Positions 1-12,843 are shown, counted from the stretch's first letter. The stretch is 64,000 nucleotides of DNA from Chondrus crispus (GCF_000350225.1 NW_005178873.1:496884-560883); one strand, 5' to 3'. Notes: a model not told the origin generated them from the letters alone. Made by a program: numbers and translations.

Positions 1-3000
1 AACCGGTTAATTAATCCCGCTACCGCGGCCGACCCGCCGCCGCATTTAGGCACGGGGACGAAGACTACCCCGCCCCCTGACGGCGTTCGACAACCTCCAA
101 AAAACTAGGAGAACCTCAGCCCGCAGCAGCTGAGGTAAACCCGGGCTCCGCCCCGGATCAGTCGCCCAAGCTGCCGGACGAAGACTCACCTCCAAAGGTG
201 GAGAAGCGGTTCCGAATTCTCGGCCGCAACCATACTGGTACTAGCCAGGATAACCCCGATCCCGAAGGACTCAGTACTCTACGCCGACCATGGCGGAGGA
301 AAATCCCAGTGCTCGCCCCTGGTGTTCCGACCTCCGAGACAGTAATGACCCTGTCTCGGAGAAATTACAAGGTCTACGCTGACCTTGGACTAACACCAGC
401 TATATTGCTGAGGCAACTCACCATCCTCGACATGGGAGCGGGATCTAATTTTGTCAGGGCTGACACGTTACCCACAGGATGGGAGTCTCTCCTCATCAAG
501 GGCGAAGTCCTGACAATTGCAGACGCAAATGGACGGCCCTTGCGTACCAACGGTCAAATACCACTGGTGGTGCGGTTAGGTGACCGCACCATGAAGTGCA
601 CATTCATCGTCTGTGAGCGATTGGCCGCCCCCGTTATTCTGGGTTGCGAATTTAACGACCGATTTGTCGAAGCCATCTACCCCCGACGCAAGCTCGTGGA
701 GTTGGACGACGGTACGAAGGTACCCATCGTTCGGAAACCGGCTCGTCGTGCCGCGGACCACCCTCCGCTCCCCTCGGAGCAGGAGTATTCCCTCACAGCA
801 GGGCGTATTTACCCCAAGCTTAAGGTCGCCCTTGCAGTGGATATCCCCGCCGGTACTCAAACGTGGGTTTACGTCACCAACGGGAGGAGTGGACTCTCGG
901 TCGTAGAGCCGAACCCGTAATTATATGCGAAGCACAGAGTCTCCATCTACAACGGAGTGGTTCACCTCTCCCCGTTGCATGAGTTTCGGGTCTTGGTGGC
1001 CAACTTCTCAGCGGCCACCAAGAGATTATCGAAGAACCAAGTAGTGGGTTTCGTATCCCCCCATCCCCGCGCGATGATCTTCACGGCGATGCCGTTAGAC
1101 GCAGCTCTTGCTGCGGAATTTCACGAGGGGGGCCCGCCGGTACAGAACGACGACTCCCCTCGGCCAACCTCGTCAACCCCGGAGTCGGACTCCCATCCCA
1201 AGGTCGTCCCCCTCGACCACCTGCCGCCGCACCAGCGTAGGCAGGTTAGCACCATGCTCACGCCATACGCGGGCATGTGGAACGGGACTCTGGGCGAGGT
1301 TCGCGCGACAAACCACCGCATTGAGCTCACCCCCGGCGCTAGGCCGTTCCGTTGCCAACCGTATCGGGCAGGACCACGCGCCCGAGAGGCGGAACAAGCC
1401 TCGGTTGACGAGATGTTGGCTAACGGGGTGATCACCCGGTCGAAATCCGAATGGGCGTCGCCTGTCGTCCTCATCCCCAAGCAGGATGGAAGCCTCCGTT
1501 TTTGTGTCGACTACCGTCGACTAAACGCTCTCACCGTGCGAGACACGTACCCCATTCCTCGCATAGACAAGTGTCTCGACTCCCTCGGGGAGGCCAAGGT
1601 GTTCACCACCTTGGATTGTAACTCCGGCTACTGGCAAATTCCAGTAGCCAAGGAGGATAGAGCAAAAACCACGTTTACGTGCCATGCTGGGACGTTTCAG
1701 TTCAACCGAATGCCCTTCGGCCTGATGAACGCCCCGGCTACATTTCAAAGAATGTTGGATATGCTCCTCTCCGGCTACCGATGGAAGAGTTGCTTGATTT
1801 ACTTGGACGACATAATTATTTTCTCCAAGGATCACGACTCCCATCTCAAGGATGTGGAGGTTATACTCCAAGCCCTACAACAGGAGGGTTTATCACTTAA
1901 GCTCAAAAAGTGTAAGTTTTTCCAAGACTCGGTAGAGTACTTGGGACATATCATTCGACAGGGGAACTGCAAGTTCACCCGAAGAATGTCAAAGCGCTCT
2001 CTGAAGCGACCACCCCACGGACCCAAACGGAGCTCTGCTCCTTTTTGGGAATGTGTAATGTATACCGACGATTTGTCGCCCACTTCGCTAACATAGCGGC
2101 GCCTCTGACGGCTATGCTCCGCAAGGGAGAACCAGATCTCCTTCCCACCTTTGCGGAGGTCAAAACCACGGCCTTCAACACGTTGAAGGAGTGTCTAATA
2201 TCCCCCCCGGTGTTGAAGCTTCCTCGCCTCGGGTTACCCTACTCGCTCGATACCGATGCGTCAGACGCTCAACTGGGTTGTACCTTGCTACAAACCCATG
2301 AGGATGGGCACCGATACCCGGTTGGGTATTGGTCCCGCACGCTATCTACAGCGGAACGCAATTATTCGACGACCGAGAAAGAATGCCTCGCCATCGTATG
2401 GGCGATTCAAACGCTGCGGCCCTACCTGGAACGCGAGCGGTTTACGGTCAACACCGATCACCATTCTCTCAGGTGGCTCATGAACCTCGTCGATGGGAGT
2501 GGTCGACTTGCCCGGTGGCGCTTGCGCCTTGCCGAATATGACTTCGACGTTACCTACGTGAAGGGAATCAAGAATTGCCTTGCCGACGCTTTAAGTCGTA
2601 TACCCTCCACGGGGGGTACTACCGTCCCGGTGGACGAGGAGATACCTTGTTACTCAGCTTTGGACCTTGAGGACGATCCTCTGTTCACAGAAGAAAATGA
2701 TGACGACCCTGAGGTCGACGTGACATCCGGCTGTTATGCCTTGGAACCCCCGGCATCAAAGGCCGCGCTGACGCACGACGATTTTTCGCGGGAGCAACTC
2801 TCCGATCCCCTGTGTAAGGAGGTGGCTTCCCGTCATGCGAAGGGGGAGGGTTCCGCCCAACTCCGTTTGTCACGGTTCTTCATCAACACAGAAGGTTTAA
2901 TCTGTCGGAAAGCCCACCTGGATGGTGTCGAACAAATTGTCGTCCCAACAACCCTCCGTGACAGGGTGTTGTATTTATCGCATTATCCCGCCACCTCAGG

Positions 3001-5098
3001 TCACCCTGGAGGTCGGCGTTTATTCTACACGCTCCGGCAGCGGTATTACTGGGCAAGCATGTCGGTCGATGCCTATTCCACAGTCCGGATGTGTCCCGAC
3101 TGCGCCAAGGCCCGCATCAAATTGCGTAAACACAACTCAGAATTGAAGACGTTCCCTCCATCAGGCCCCCGGGAGTACATCGCAATTGATATCCTTGGAG
3201 AACTACCCCGAACCCCAAGAGGACATCGTTACCTCTTGGTGATGACGGACCGTTACTCCAAGTTAACCCGAACCGTACCCTTACGGAAAATCACCGCCGA
3301 GACAGTAGCTCAGGCGTTCATTTCACACTGGGTCTTCGTTTACGGAGCCCCAGTGAAGCTCCTCTCCGACAACGGGAGTCAATTCACTTCGAGGTTCTTC
3401 CTCGCAGTGTGCAAAATCCTCTCTATTGAGAGTGTGTTCACAACCGCATATCACCCCCAGACTAATGGGCAGGTGGAAAGATTCAACAGAACGTTGGTCT
3501 CAACTCTACGGCACTATCTGGCCGATAACCAACGTGACTGGGACCAGTACACGGATGCCCTCACCTATGGCGTCAACCGCATGATCGGCATGAGGCCATT
3601 TGAGCTGGTGTTATCCCGGACGCCGAGTCCGTTGTCCCTACAGCAAACTCCGCTGTTGGCACCCTCCGCCTCACGGGCGCATTTCAAGTTCCGCTTCCTC
3701 GCGTGGTTGCGCGGCCTCATGGCCACAGCTGACAAGAACCTACGCTCCGGACAGGAACGCTACAAGGACGACTTTGACAAGCGGATTCGACTCCCTACGC
3801 CGGAATATCAAGTAGGGGACCAAGTCCTCGTTAACCCAGAAGCGGCATTACGCTCAGAGGAGCGAACCGACAAGGATCGGGTGAACAAAAAACTCGCACC
3901 GCGCGCTGAGGGACCGTTCCCCGTGGTAAAGGTGGATGACCATACTGTCACCGTCCTTCGAGGTACCGGGCTGAAGGACAGAATCTCTCGAGATAGAGTC
4001 GTCAAGGCCCCCCCGCTACGCAACGCGGTCGGGGGCGCTACGCCCTCAATGGCGGATCAGCGCGATGATGGGAAAACCCCGTCGTCGGACACGACTCCCA
4101 TCCGAGGGAGAGGCATTGAAGGACAGTTGGGTAATCTACCGCTCGACGACCTCGAGCCGGCGGAGGACACCGCCACCCCGGCGCCTTCCCCCGCGTACGC
4201 TCCGGGACTGATGGATGCCCTGACCAGCGAAACCCCGGAGCGGGTTATATCTCGACTCGCTCCCACCCCCCCAGGTAAGGGAGGTTCCATCGTCGAACCG
4301 AAGGGCTACGGCTACTGCATCGGCGAGAGAAAAACGGGCACCCCGCAGTGCGCCGGGGGCGCCCGGGAATGCGCGTACACCCCCCCGAGCCGCGACCTCC
4401 AATGACACGTGTCGCGCCCGAGGGAGAAATGGCGTCCCGCCAAGATGGGCGAAGGGCAGCTTACACGATCGCGCCACGCTTGCTCCCTTGCGAGAGACAC
4501 GCGAACCTTCCGCACCGACACCGGCGAGGCGAGCCGTCCAACAGGCCCTGTCGGAGGCCATACCGGCCCTTGCCGCGAGGTGTGCCTTTAACATCAGCGG
4601 CGCTGGCCTACCACCGTCGCTGGCCCCACCTCCGCCGCGTTCTCCGACCTCCCCGGGAGTGTTACCCACCGAGTACGTCGTAGAATCCCTCTCCGAGCAT
4701 GCCGCCGGCTCGGACGGAATTCCGGTGTTTCGCGTTCATTGGTATGGCTATTCTACGGACGACGACACCTGGAAACCAGCCCACCACGTTGACTACAATA
4801 CTGTCGTACGTTCCTGTCGACGCAAGCACCTGCGGGTACCCGCTCGGTCACTATGGTACCGGCCCGACAGCGTCGGTATGCAGCATTAGCCCCGGCAGAA
4901 GAGGCCGCGGATAACGTCTCGTACAACGAGGACGGTGACCTCGCAGAAGCGAGAAGGACGGGATTCGTCAGTTCGAAGTGTCGAAGGGAAAGGCCGCCTC
5001 CCGTACCAAGGAGGGAACTCGCACATATACCAGGGTCATGACTCGCGGTGAAAGAGGATGCCGAATGCCTAACTCGTAGCCGAGGGGCTAATACTCGC

Positions 5099-5338
5099 TC
5101 GATCGAGGCATGACCCGCGGTTACGGCGGTAACAACTTATTACCTCGTTGAACGAGGGACCCCCCCCTCGTCAATTCGAGGTTGTGATTCTTCCACCAGA
5201 TGAGGTGCCGATACTAGCCCGCTCGAGGCATGACGCACGTTGACAGCGGTGTCAACCTACTACCTCATGGAACGAGGGCGCCCCTTTTCCCCCGTCAATT
5301 CGGGGTGGTGACTCCCTCCCCGACGAGGTGCAACTACT
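5099..5338. repeat. two imperfect 120-bp tandem repeats in the 3' spacer of element 1
   Basis: Two units (5099-5218 and 5219-5338) share the core tcgaggcatgac, the block tacctc..gaacgaggg, and gtcaattcg. The surrounding 4.9-6.06 kb is rich in short degenerate pieces of the form actcg and cgagg. It shows no convincing gene. It lies between the end of the sense pol region and the end of the antisense frame. Confidence 0.75.
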
Positions 5339-5942
5339 CGCACGGGCGAGGCAGGCCCGCAACTCCGCCGGACGACCGCGAGGGTAAACCTCGCAAGTTC
5401 GAGACCGCGACTCGCGAGAGCGAGAGAGACGGGACTTGTCGGTTCGCAGGTCGGAGGGCATCCGACCTCTTTCCCCGAGTAGGAAATTCTCGTATACACG
5501 ACGTCGGGATTCGCCGAGGAAAAGGGAAGGGGTCGCATTATTAACCCCCGTTAAGGTGAGGCGTAGACCACGTCCCCGGGAGGATACAAGGACTCGCTCG
5601 CTCGAGGAGGGCAGCCAAGCAAGACGCTCGAGGATCGCAAGGCAAGACCCGGCGACCGACTCCCTGACCCGCACCAGGGGGAGGACAGGACAGGCCAAGA
5701 CGAGGGTATGCCAAGTGAGGGCGGAATGAGACTCACCGACGTGAGAAAAATAGAACTCGCCAACTCAAGGCAGATTTCCCTCTACGCCACGTGTACAGCG
5801 CTGAGAGGGTGTACCGCGCGCTCGTCCGCTCGTCGGGATCTAGCGGCTTTCCCTCATGTAACGAGGTTTATTCAGGATCTCGGTCCCCACTTCCGTGGGG
5901 CGAGTTAGACTACCTCGCAGGTTCGAGGCCTGGCACTAAATG

Positions 5943-6028
5943 ACTCGACCATCGAGGGACTATTACTCGCACTCTCGAGGGCGTAACTCGACAATCGAGG
6001 GACTATTACTCGCACTTTCGAGGGCGTA
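5943..6028. repeat. two 43-bp tandem repeats
   Basis: The unit begins actcgaccatcgagggac and is repeated with two substitutions (5943-5985, 5986-6028). It sits directly downstream, in antisense orientation, of the stop of the antisense frame at 6066. Confidence 0.85.
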
Positions 6029-6065
6029 ACTCGCATATGGAGGACTACAGCGACGCGTACGCGGG

Positions 6066-7727
6066 CTAGACCTCTTCCACATAGTCCCCGACTTCCTCCT
6101 CTGGCAGCACCTCGCGAGGCTCACCAGGAGTTACACCGCCCTCGTTCTCCGTTGTAGGGGAAGCAGAGGTTCCCTTCTCGACGACCCTGTCGGAATTGCC
6201 CTCCGCCACAACACGTAGGGGCGTCTCCCTCGCCGGGGAGACGGCCGCTGAGACCGAGGCGCTCCGAGGTGCCACGGCGCCCTCTTCTGCACCGCCCTCC
6301 GCCACAAGGCGACGTACCGCAGCCACCATTCGCGGGTTGCGCAGGAGCACCCGCAAGTCCGCCTCCGACAACTCCGTCGTATGGCGTCCCTCCCCGACCG
6401 GGGCCCCTACGTGCGTCCCGGTCGCCTCACCTTCGGCCATCACAACATCCGCCGAAGTTCCACGCTCGCCGTGTTCGGCCCTCACCCGCACGGGCTCTCG
6501 AGCCCCGCGTTCGGGATCGCCCCCGGGGGTCTCCTCCCGGACTCGTACGCGCGTGTTTCCGACACCACCCCCAGTGGGCTGCTCCGGTCGCCCGCGCATC
6601 AGCTCGGGCTGGGTGACGTCCAAGGTCCCGGCCGCGATACGCACCCAGTTGCCCGTTAGCGGGGTGCCGGCATCATACCTCCGACCAGGGGAGTGATTCC
6701 TCACGCGATGATTGTCATAATGGTGTCCTTGGTTATACGGAACCCGAGGCCAGTCAACACTGTCGTGGATATCCAACAGGGCGAGTAGACGCTCCTGTAG
6801 CGCCGCCGACCCCAGCACCCTCGTCAGGTCGAGCCTCCGCAACCACTCCACCACGGCCGTAGGAAGGACATACAGGCGCCCATCATACGTGGACCAGATG
6901 AAGCGCTTGGCTATAATCGCGATCCACTCACTCAGGAACACCATCCATTTTGGCGACTGAGGATCTTCCATCATGCCGAGGCCATAGTACACTAGGCACG
7001 GAGGGAGCTCAGCTATGAAGTCCGCCGGGACTTCATACTGATCAAACCACGTCGGTACCTCGGGGTACCGAGTGTGCAACGTCTCTCGCTCGAACGAGGT
7101 TACCTCGACCCACTCATAGGCGATGAATACCCCCATTCGGTTTCTCATACGACGCTCGAATTTCAGCTTCCCATGCATCACGGGATCTCGTCGCCTCTCC
7201 AATTCGACGTCATAGCCGGGGGGCATCAACGGAGTGTCCCAGGCCATCAACGAGACTGAGGGTACCTCCTCCCTATCGCGGAGACCCTCCATTACCCGCC
7301 GTAAATTAGCGACATAACCCCGGTCCGCCTCCGACCTGTACGCCCACGTGTCGAGCCCCCACGCTCGCGGGACCAACCGATTACACGGCGTACGGCGAAT
7401 GCGCTGCCGGAGAAAACTCACGAACGCTTCACGCGACTTGGCGTCCGTCCGCCGAAACTCGGGGCGCAATAATTCCCTCTCCACGACCAATCGGTGGGTA
7501 AATTCGCGGGAGAACACGGCTTGCAAACTAAGGCCACCCGGGAGCTCGCCCGACGCAGTGGCGTACGTACGGACTAGCTCCGGATCTCGCAGACCCTCCG
7601 CCGAAAGGAAGGGAGCCCTCTCGAACAGGAGGGGGGCGTCGCTCATGGTTCGCCACCACAACTCGCTCGGTCGAGGCCACACTCCGCCATCTCGGGCGTA
7701 TATCCCCGCGTACATGGCGCCCTGCAT
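6066..7727 (-). CDS. antisense open frame in the 3' spacer of element 1 (unknown function)
   Basis: An unbroken 553-codon frame on the strand opposite to pol, placed between the chromodomain and the 3' LTR. I recognise no known family. The N-terminal 330 residues look like a folded, Trp- and Arg-rich domain, with motifs such as WMVFLSEWIAI and LYVLPTAVVEWL. The C-terminal 220 residues are acidic and rich in Gly, Glu and Arg, and look disordered. Two adjacent ATG codons are possible (MQGAMY). The frame is flanked on both sides by tandem repeats. Extra antisense frames before the 3' LTR are known in some large plant Ty3 elements (Ogre/Retand, Grande), so the position has a precedent. Homology to those is not claimed. 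Length and absence of stops argue for a real coding frame; expression is unknown. Confidence 0.6.
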   Translation of the reverse strand: MQGAMYAGIYARDGGVWPRPSELWWRTMSDAPLLFERAPFLSAEGLRDPELVRTYATASGELPGGLSLQAVFSREFTHRLVVERELLRPEFRRTDAKSREAFVSFLRQRIRRTPCNRLVPRAWGLDTWAYRSEADRGYVANLRRVMEGLRDREEVPSVSLMAWDTPLMPPGYDVELERRRDPVMHGKLKFERRMRNRMGVFIAYEWVEVTSFERETLHTRYPEVPTWFDQYEVPADFIAELPPCLVYYGLGMMEDPQSPKWMVFLSEWIAIIAKRFIWSTYDGRLYVLPTAVVEWLRRLDLTRVLGSAALQERLLALLDIHDSVDWPRVPYNQGHHYDNHRVRNHSPGRRYDAGTPLTGNWVRIAAGTLDVTQPELMRGRPEQPTGGGVGNTRVRVREETPGGDPERGAREPVRVRAEHGERGTSADVVMAEGEATGTHVGAPVGEGRHTTELSEADLRVLLRNPRMVAAVRRLVAEGGAEEGAVAPRSASVSAAVSPARETPLRVVAEGNSDRVVEKGTSASPTTENEGGVTPGEPREVLPEEEVGDYVEEV

Positions 7728-7838
7728 CGGACACCAGCTGACTATACTCGCCGGCTACACTCGCGAGGCGTACGAACACACTCGACCACCCCGTGGTCGG
7801 AACACCTTCCGCTCCGCCGACGGGTCATATCCGGCTTA

Positions 7839-8020
7839 GACCCGGGACACTTACGCCACCTGGCGGAAATCGATTCGGTCATTTGCCCGGGGTGCTGTAC
7901 GCCACTTGGCGGAAATCGATTCGGGCATCCACCCGAGATACTGTATGCCACTAGGCGGGAATAGGGCGGTGATCAACCGGGATACTGTACGCATACTTAG
8001 CGAAATCGCCGGGAATACAG
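7839..8020. repeat. about four degenerate 46-bp tandem repeats upstream of the 3' LTR
   Basis: Units share a core like gtacgccacttggcggaaatcg and a linker like acccgggatac. Similarity falls off in the third and fourth units. In antisense orientation they lie just upstream of the start of the antisense frame, so they could be part of its promoter; this is only an inference. Confidence 0.7.
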
Positions 8021-8041
8021 TTCGCGGGGACGCTCTACTCT

Positions 8042-8051
8042 GAGAGGGGGG
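8042..8051 (+). other. polypurine tract of element 1
   Basis: The purine run gagagggggg lies 3 nt before the start of the 3' LTR, the usual site for plus-strand priming in LTR elements. Confidence 0.7.
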
Positions 8052-8054
8052 CTA

Positions 8055-8763
8055 TGTAGTGCACTGTTACGCCTCCCTCAATCGCGAGGCATACGCGGGA
8101 TGCCACCCTCCCGGGTGCGCATCCCACGTGTTTCCCACGTATGATCGTGTACATGTACCACGTGTAATCGTGTAACTACCCACCCAGGCATGGCCGGGTA
8201 TAAGCCCTGTCGAAGTACGGACAGTCTGTCACTCCACGTCTAGGCGTGTCGATTCCCACGTGTAGGCGGGTATCATAACCCTATACAGGGGGAATTGCGT
8301 ACTGTACAGCGCTGAGGCTGGTACGCCGGTAATTATTGCCGTGTTCTAATTAATTAGTTAATAATAATAATAATTATTATTATTATTACGACGTCGACTA
8401 GTATATAGTCGACGCTCGACCGTAAGTAAAGAAGGCACAAAGCCTTGGGTTTTACTCTCGAGTCTTTGGATCCGCGGTAGTAGCCTCGCGCCGGTCTAGC
8501 ACATAACGTGCTACACCACGCGAGCCCATCTACGACCGCGAATCCCAACCGCTCTACCGCGCGTGCTGCTACCGAGGATACTAACCGCTCTACCGCGCGA
8601 GACGTCCCTACCGCTCCGCCCCCTCTGGGCGATCCCCTGCTCTAACCCTCCTTTTTGCTACCTACTGCGCCGATCGCGCCCGGACCCCGTTGCCGGTTAT
8701 CACCGGATGGTCTCCCGTACAACCCGCGTTCCGAACACGCGTGCTCTGCCCTGGGGTTATACA
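8055..8763 (+). repeat. 3' LTR of element 1
   Basis: Begins TGTAGTGCAC after the purine tract and probably ends GGTTATACA at 8763, giving about 709 bp. The ends are inverted (TGTA..TACA), as in the other LTRs here. It carries an AT-rich trinucleotide palindrome (about 8359-8389) and the palindrome gtcgacta/tagtcgac (8393-8413). The start is well supported. The end is inferred from the LTR-like terminus and from element 2 integrase sequence resuming immediately afterwards. Confidence 0.6.
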
Positions 8764-9842
8764 TCGCGACCCCAGTGCACGACAATCTTGGGACCGCTAC
8801 CCAAGACGAAGGCAGGGAAACGGTTCCTGCACGTAATTACGGACCGTTTCACCAAGCTGACTCAAGTTGTGGCACTGCGGACCGTAACCGCGTACACGGT
8901 CGCCGTCGTGTTCTGCGACGCGTGGGTATTTAAATACGGCGTCCCACGCTCGCTACTGTCGGATAACGGACCGCAGTTTAACGCGAAGTTCTTCCACAGC
9001 ACATGCCGTGTCCTGGGGGTGACGAACTTGTACACTTCGGCGTACCACCCCCAGACAAACGGGCAGGTCGAGCGATACAATCTGACGATCGCTTCGATGT
9101 TACGCAATTACGTCGGCGAACATCAGGACGACTGGGACGTGTACGTGGGGCCGCTCACGTACGCGTACAACTCCCACGTACATCGTACGACGAGTACCAC
9201 GCCCTTCGAGCTTGTCCTCAGCCGACCCCCGCCGGAGTTCTCTCTACGTAGAGCCGACGGTGACGCGCCGCCGTCCGATAGGGGCAATGCGCGCGCTGAG
9301 TTCCTCAAGACGTTGGACGACACGATCCAGAAGGCGTACGGGAGCCTGCGCCGGACGCAGGCTCGGTACAAGCGCGACTTCGATAAGCGCGTCAGACGGC
9401 TCAAAGCACGTATCAAGCCAGGTAATTACGTCTACCTGAACCCCACCGATGGGGCAAAGACGTCTAACAAACTCGCGTCGCCCGCCGTTGGGCCATACCG
9501 GGTACTCGCCAACGACCGGCGAACCATCACGATCGATCGTGATGGTGTCACCGAGCGCGTCTCCGCAGACCGCTGCGTGTACGCGCCACCACCGACGGGC
9601 GCGCCACGGGCAAGTACGACAACCCCAAGTGACCTTGCCGACAAGGTCACCGAGGGCACGCAGTATGCCGTGGAACGATCACTCCGGCATCGAGCCAGGG
9701 AGGACGGAACAATCGAGTTTCTCATCAAGTGGGCGGATTACGACACCCCCACATGGACCGCCCGGACTCACGTTCCGGGGGAGTTGGTGTCACGTTACGC
9801 CCAACGCCTCCGGAGACGCACCGGCAGGAACCTCACGTCTGA

Positions 9843-9862
9843 CGTGAACGCGGACGTTCACG
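9843..9862 (+). other. hairpin at the end of element 2 pol
   Basis: Arms cgtgaacg and cgttcacg enclose a 4-nt loop (cgga), just before the pol TGA at 9865-9867 and the purine run gagagggggg. A second short stem (tcaaccg/cggttga, 9879-9900) follows. The same hairpin with compensating changes recurs at 16079 and 49737. Confidence 0.75.
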
Positions 9863-10538
9863 CTTGAGAGGGGGGCCCTCAACCGCTTCGTTACGGTTGA
9901 CGTGAGGATCGCACAGAAGTCAAGCCGTATTTGACTTCCGAAACCCAAGGACGCACGACGTAAGGCGTAAGGGTGAGGCAGTACGGACTACCTCAAGGAA
10001 TTGTGGCCCTCGTATTGACCGACTATACGAGGGTCGAAGTGTACTCGAACGGATAAGGCGAATGCCCCTTTGTGGGAGCACAAAGGTCGGACGCTTCCCC
10101 CCGAACTGGGTCGCCGGACATTCCGTTAAGTCCGGCAACTGCGGCGAGAGGACGTCCCACGAACGAGACGATCACCCGCACAAGGCAGCCGGTACCGGAA
10201 GCAGTTAGGCCTCCGTCAGCCGATCGGTAGCGAGCGCTTACGGAGTTGGAAGCGAGAATTCGCGTCTTAGGGGACGCGAAACGTCCCAGGGATGGCCGCC
10301 TAGAACGCGGCATTATGTTCAAGTCGCGCCAGGTGGGCGTGGGAGCGAACGGATTGCACAAAGCAAGGCGCGAGGTGTGAAGAATAGCGTAGGCATACTT
10401 TGGTACGGGCCGAGTGAGGACGGAGGAGGGGGCGGACGAACAACCGCCACTCCACTGTCACGATAATATGCCAAGAGAGGCACCGCATGGCCTCAGAGAA
10501 TGATTGGGATGATGACGGTCACGCCAGGGATGATATAA

Positions 10539-10612
10539 TGCTGCACAGTGCTTGAGCCGCCGACGCGAACAACATGGAAAAAATAATGAGAAATAAGTCC
10601 TACTGTGCAGCA
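10539..10612. other. 11-bp inverted repeat in element 2 spacer
   Basis: tgctgcacagt (10539-10549) is matched by its exact complement actgtgcagca (10602-10612). The 9.9-12.8 kb spacer around it is GC-rich and Arg-codon rich in every frame, and I see no gene in it. Confidence 0.6.
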
Positions 10613-12843
10613 CTCTGTGTCAACCTGCCACCACGGGCAGGAGAAAATTAACGAAAAAGTAGTCGCGAAAATGGACAACTCACGTGAGCAAACGCATGCA
10701 CGTTGGCATGCGAGACACGCAATAGCACGCGGGATGGCCGAACGTACCCTCGGCCTGACCGGTCCGACGGCCCGTACCGCACCCCGAGGGAGACACACTC
10801 TCTGGCGGCGACAACGGAAGCGGCGCTCCGGACACGCAGCCTGCCAACGACACCGTCCGAGGTCGGCAGCTGAAGGGCGACCGCGTCTACACCACCACCT
10901 TACCCGGAAACCAAAAATATTGGGTGGTGGAAATTGCCGCGGGCAAACAGGTGGCCCGGACCACACGTGCACGGCGCCGCGCGCGTGTCAGACGTCCGAC
11001 ATGCAGCGACGAGCGCGATTCAAATCACCACCACCGACGTTCGTGGTGAGTGAACCGATGACGGCTTCGACAAGGGGACGTCACGAGCCCTTCGTGCTCG
11101 GAAGCCGCCCAAAAATCCCCGGCGTCGACAAGGCCGACGTCGGGGCGACCTTCACAGCCCTGAGACAGAGGGCCCCCACGACAACACGAATGCCGTTGCT
11201 CGTCAAGAACGACCGCGCCGAGCGCGGCGCAGCATGACCTGCAACCTGCGAGCTCGTCTTGGACCGTCTTCTGCAGCGTGTGCGTCGGTACGTGCGCGCC
11301 GCCGGTCACCGCACGTGTCGGGAAGTGCTCGCGCCGCACCGCCAATGGAGAGGCACGGGAGGCCGCACTGGGAAGGACATGGCGAAGAGGAAGGGGATTG
11401 TACCCATGGCGAGGTGTGGAGTGTCGAATGGCAAAGAAAAGGGGGCGCAGTCTCGCAAGGAAGCGGTACCACAAAGGAAAACCGGTCTGCGTTGCCGACT
11501 CTCCGCCTTCCCCCGAGTCACTTTCCGCTCGCGTCGTAAGGAAGCCTGTCGATTCACGGAATAGCCGTCTGCCAAGTCCCTCGAGACGCAATCACCGCCA
11601 CCGCGGAAGATGACGATCTGGAGGCCGACACCGTACGTCTTCCCGCCACCGTCGGGTCCGTCGCACCCAGTTGGACCCTATACGATACCAACACGCGGAG
11701 GGCGGGACCCGAACTCAGACGACAATTGCGGAGAGAAAGGGGAAGTAGGCAGGTTGACCGCCCGCGAGTGGTACGGCTATTACGTACCACCCCCACCCCG
11801 GTCGCGCCGTGCGACGCGGAGTGTAGAAGAAATAAAAGAAAAAGCGGCAAACTGGCGCGGACACGCAGCGGCGTATCCCGCCGCGTCGGCTGCCAGCCAC
11901 GAGCAAGACGTGGCCCGGGCCGCGCGCGCGTGGCTCGTGCATGCGCCATCGTTACGGCGGCAGTCGTGCAGAACGCCAAGGCGTGGAACGAGCGCCATCC
12001 CCGATGGCGGTGACGGACTTGCAACAACCACCCCACCATACGTGGAAGGATTAGTCAAGACAAGCAGAGGGGTCGAACGGAATCCCAACCCCAGGGAGTA
12101 GGGACGCGCCGCTGAGCAGGAGCACGTCGTCAAACGTCGTCTGCGCGGCACCGGCAGAGACGAGGGCGTGAAGATGCTCCTCTCTGCTCTAAACAGCGAC
12201 CGGGACGACGACGGGAAAACACGACGTCTCACGACAGCTCCACTGCTCGTTCGCATCGAGAAATACGCCGGATCTCGGCCAAGGGGTAATTATTGAACGG
12301 CATCCCTATCGCAAAAGGGGGTCACACTATCTGTCACCGGACCCTTAGGTACCACACCCGACTACAGTGTTGAGCGACGCGCGCGCCTCGCGCTTCCCTC
12401 GTCTATTTTTGAGGATACTCCCCGCGGGAGGAGCGCAAAACCCTCCTCCTTCTCTTTTTCTATTGTCGCGTCAACGTCGGTGCACGCCCCCCGTGTCCCA
12501 CCGAACGCGGTGCGCACGCGCGCTCTGCATGAAGGCAACCCCCGACGCGAACGAATTGGAAGAGCCGAAAGAGTGACCCCCGTCGCCGCGCGTGCAGCAC
12601 GAATTGCATGAAACGGACAGCGCGCGCCAGAGCTTCGACAAAGAAAAACAAAGCGGAACGGATGACGCAGTCGAAGATAGCGCGACCCCACGGCTCGGGC
12701 GTATGCCAGGAGGTCGCTCGCGGAAGGACACCCGTGGAAAGCGGCATGAGAAAGGACCAAGGGCAGTAAGGTCCCGGGATCCCTTTATTCGAAGGAGCAC
12801 TCGCTACAGCTAACACTCGCGGCGAACCAGGGCAAAAGCGAGC

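Larger units (their letters stand above)
1..8763 (+). mobile_element. Ty3/gypsy chromovirus-type element 1 (fossil; 5' end off window)
   Basis: LTR retrotransposon of the Ty3/gypsy class with a chromodomain. Parts in order: retropepsin-like protease (about 400-720, DMGAG in place of the usual DSGA), reverse transcriptase (about 1200-2000, with YLDD), RNase H (about 2240-2600), integrase with H2C2 zinc finger and DDE core (about 2950-3620), a proline-rich spacer, and a chromodomain (about 4660-4850). A 3' spacer of about 3 kb follows. It holds tandem repeats and a long antisense frame, then a purine tract and a 3' LTR. Gag and the 5' LTR lie left of the window. The element looks fairly young, with long stretches still open and only about two or three breaks in pol. 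It appears to have inserted into the integrase region of element 2. Confidence 0.88.

Noticed and set aside
7839-8020. A CRISPR-like array
   Set aside because: The repeats are adjacent and degenerate without unique spacers, and the window is eukaryotic; they are ordinary tandem repeats.
10605-11237. 210-codon Arg/His-rich forward frame in element 2 spacer
   Set aside because: Composition follows the GC-rich spacer, several other frames are equally open, and no domain is visible.
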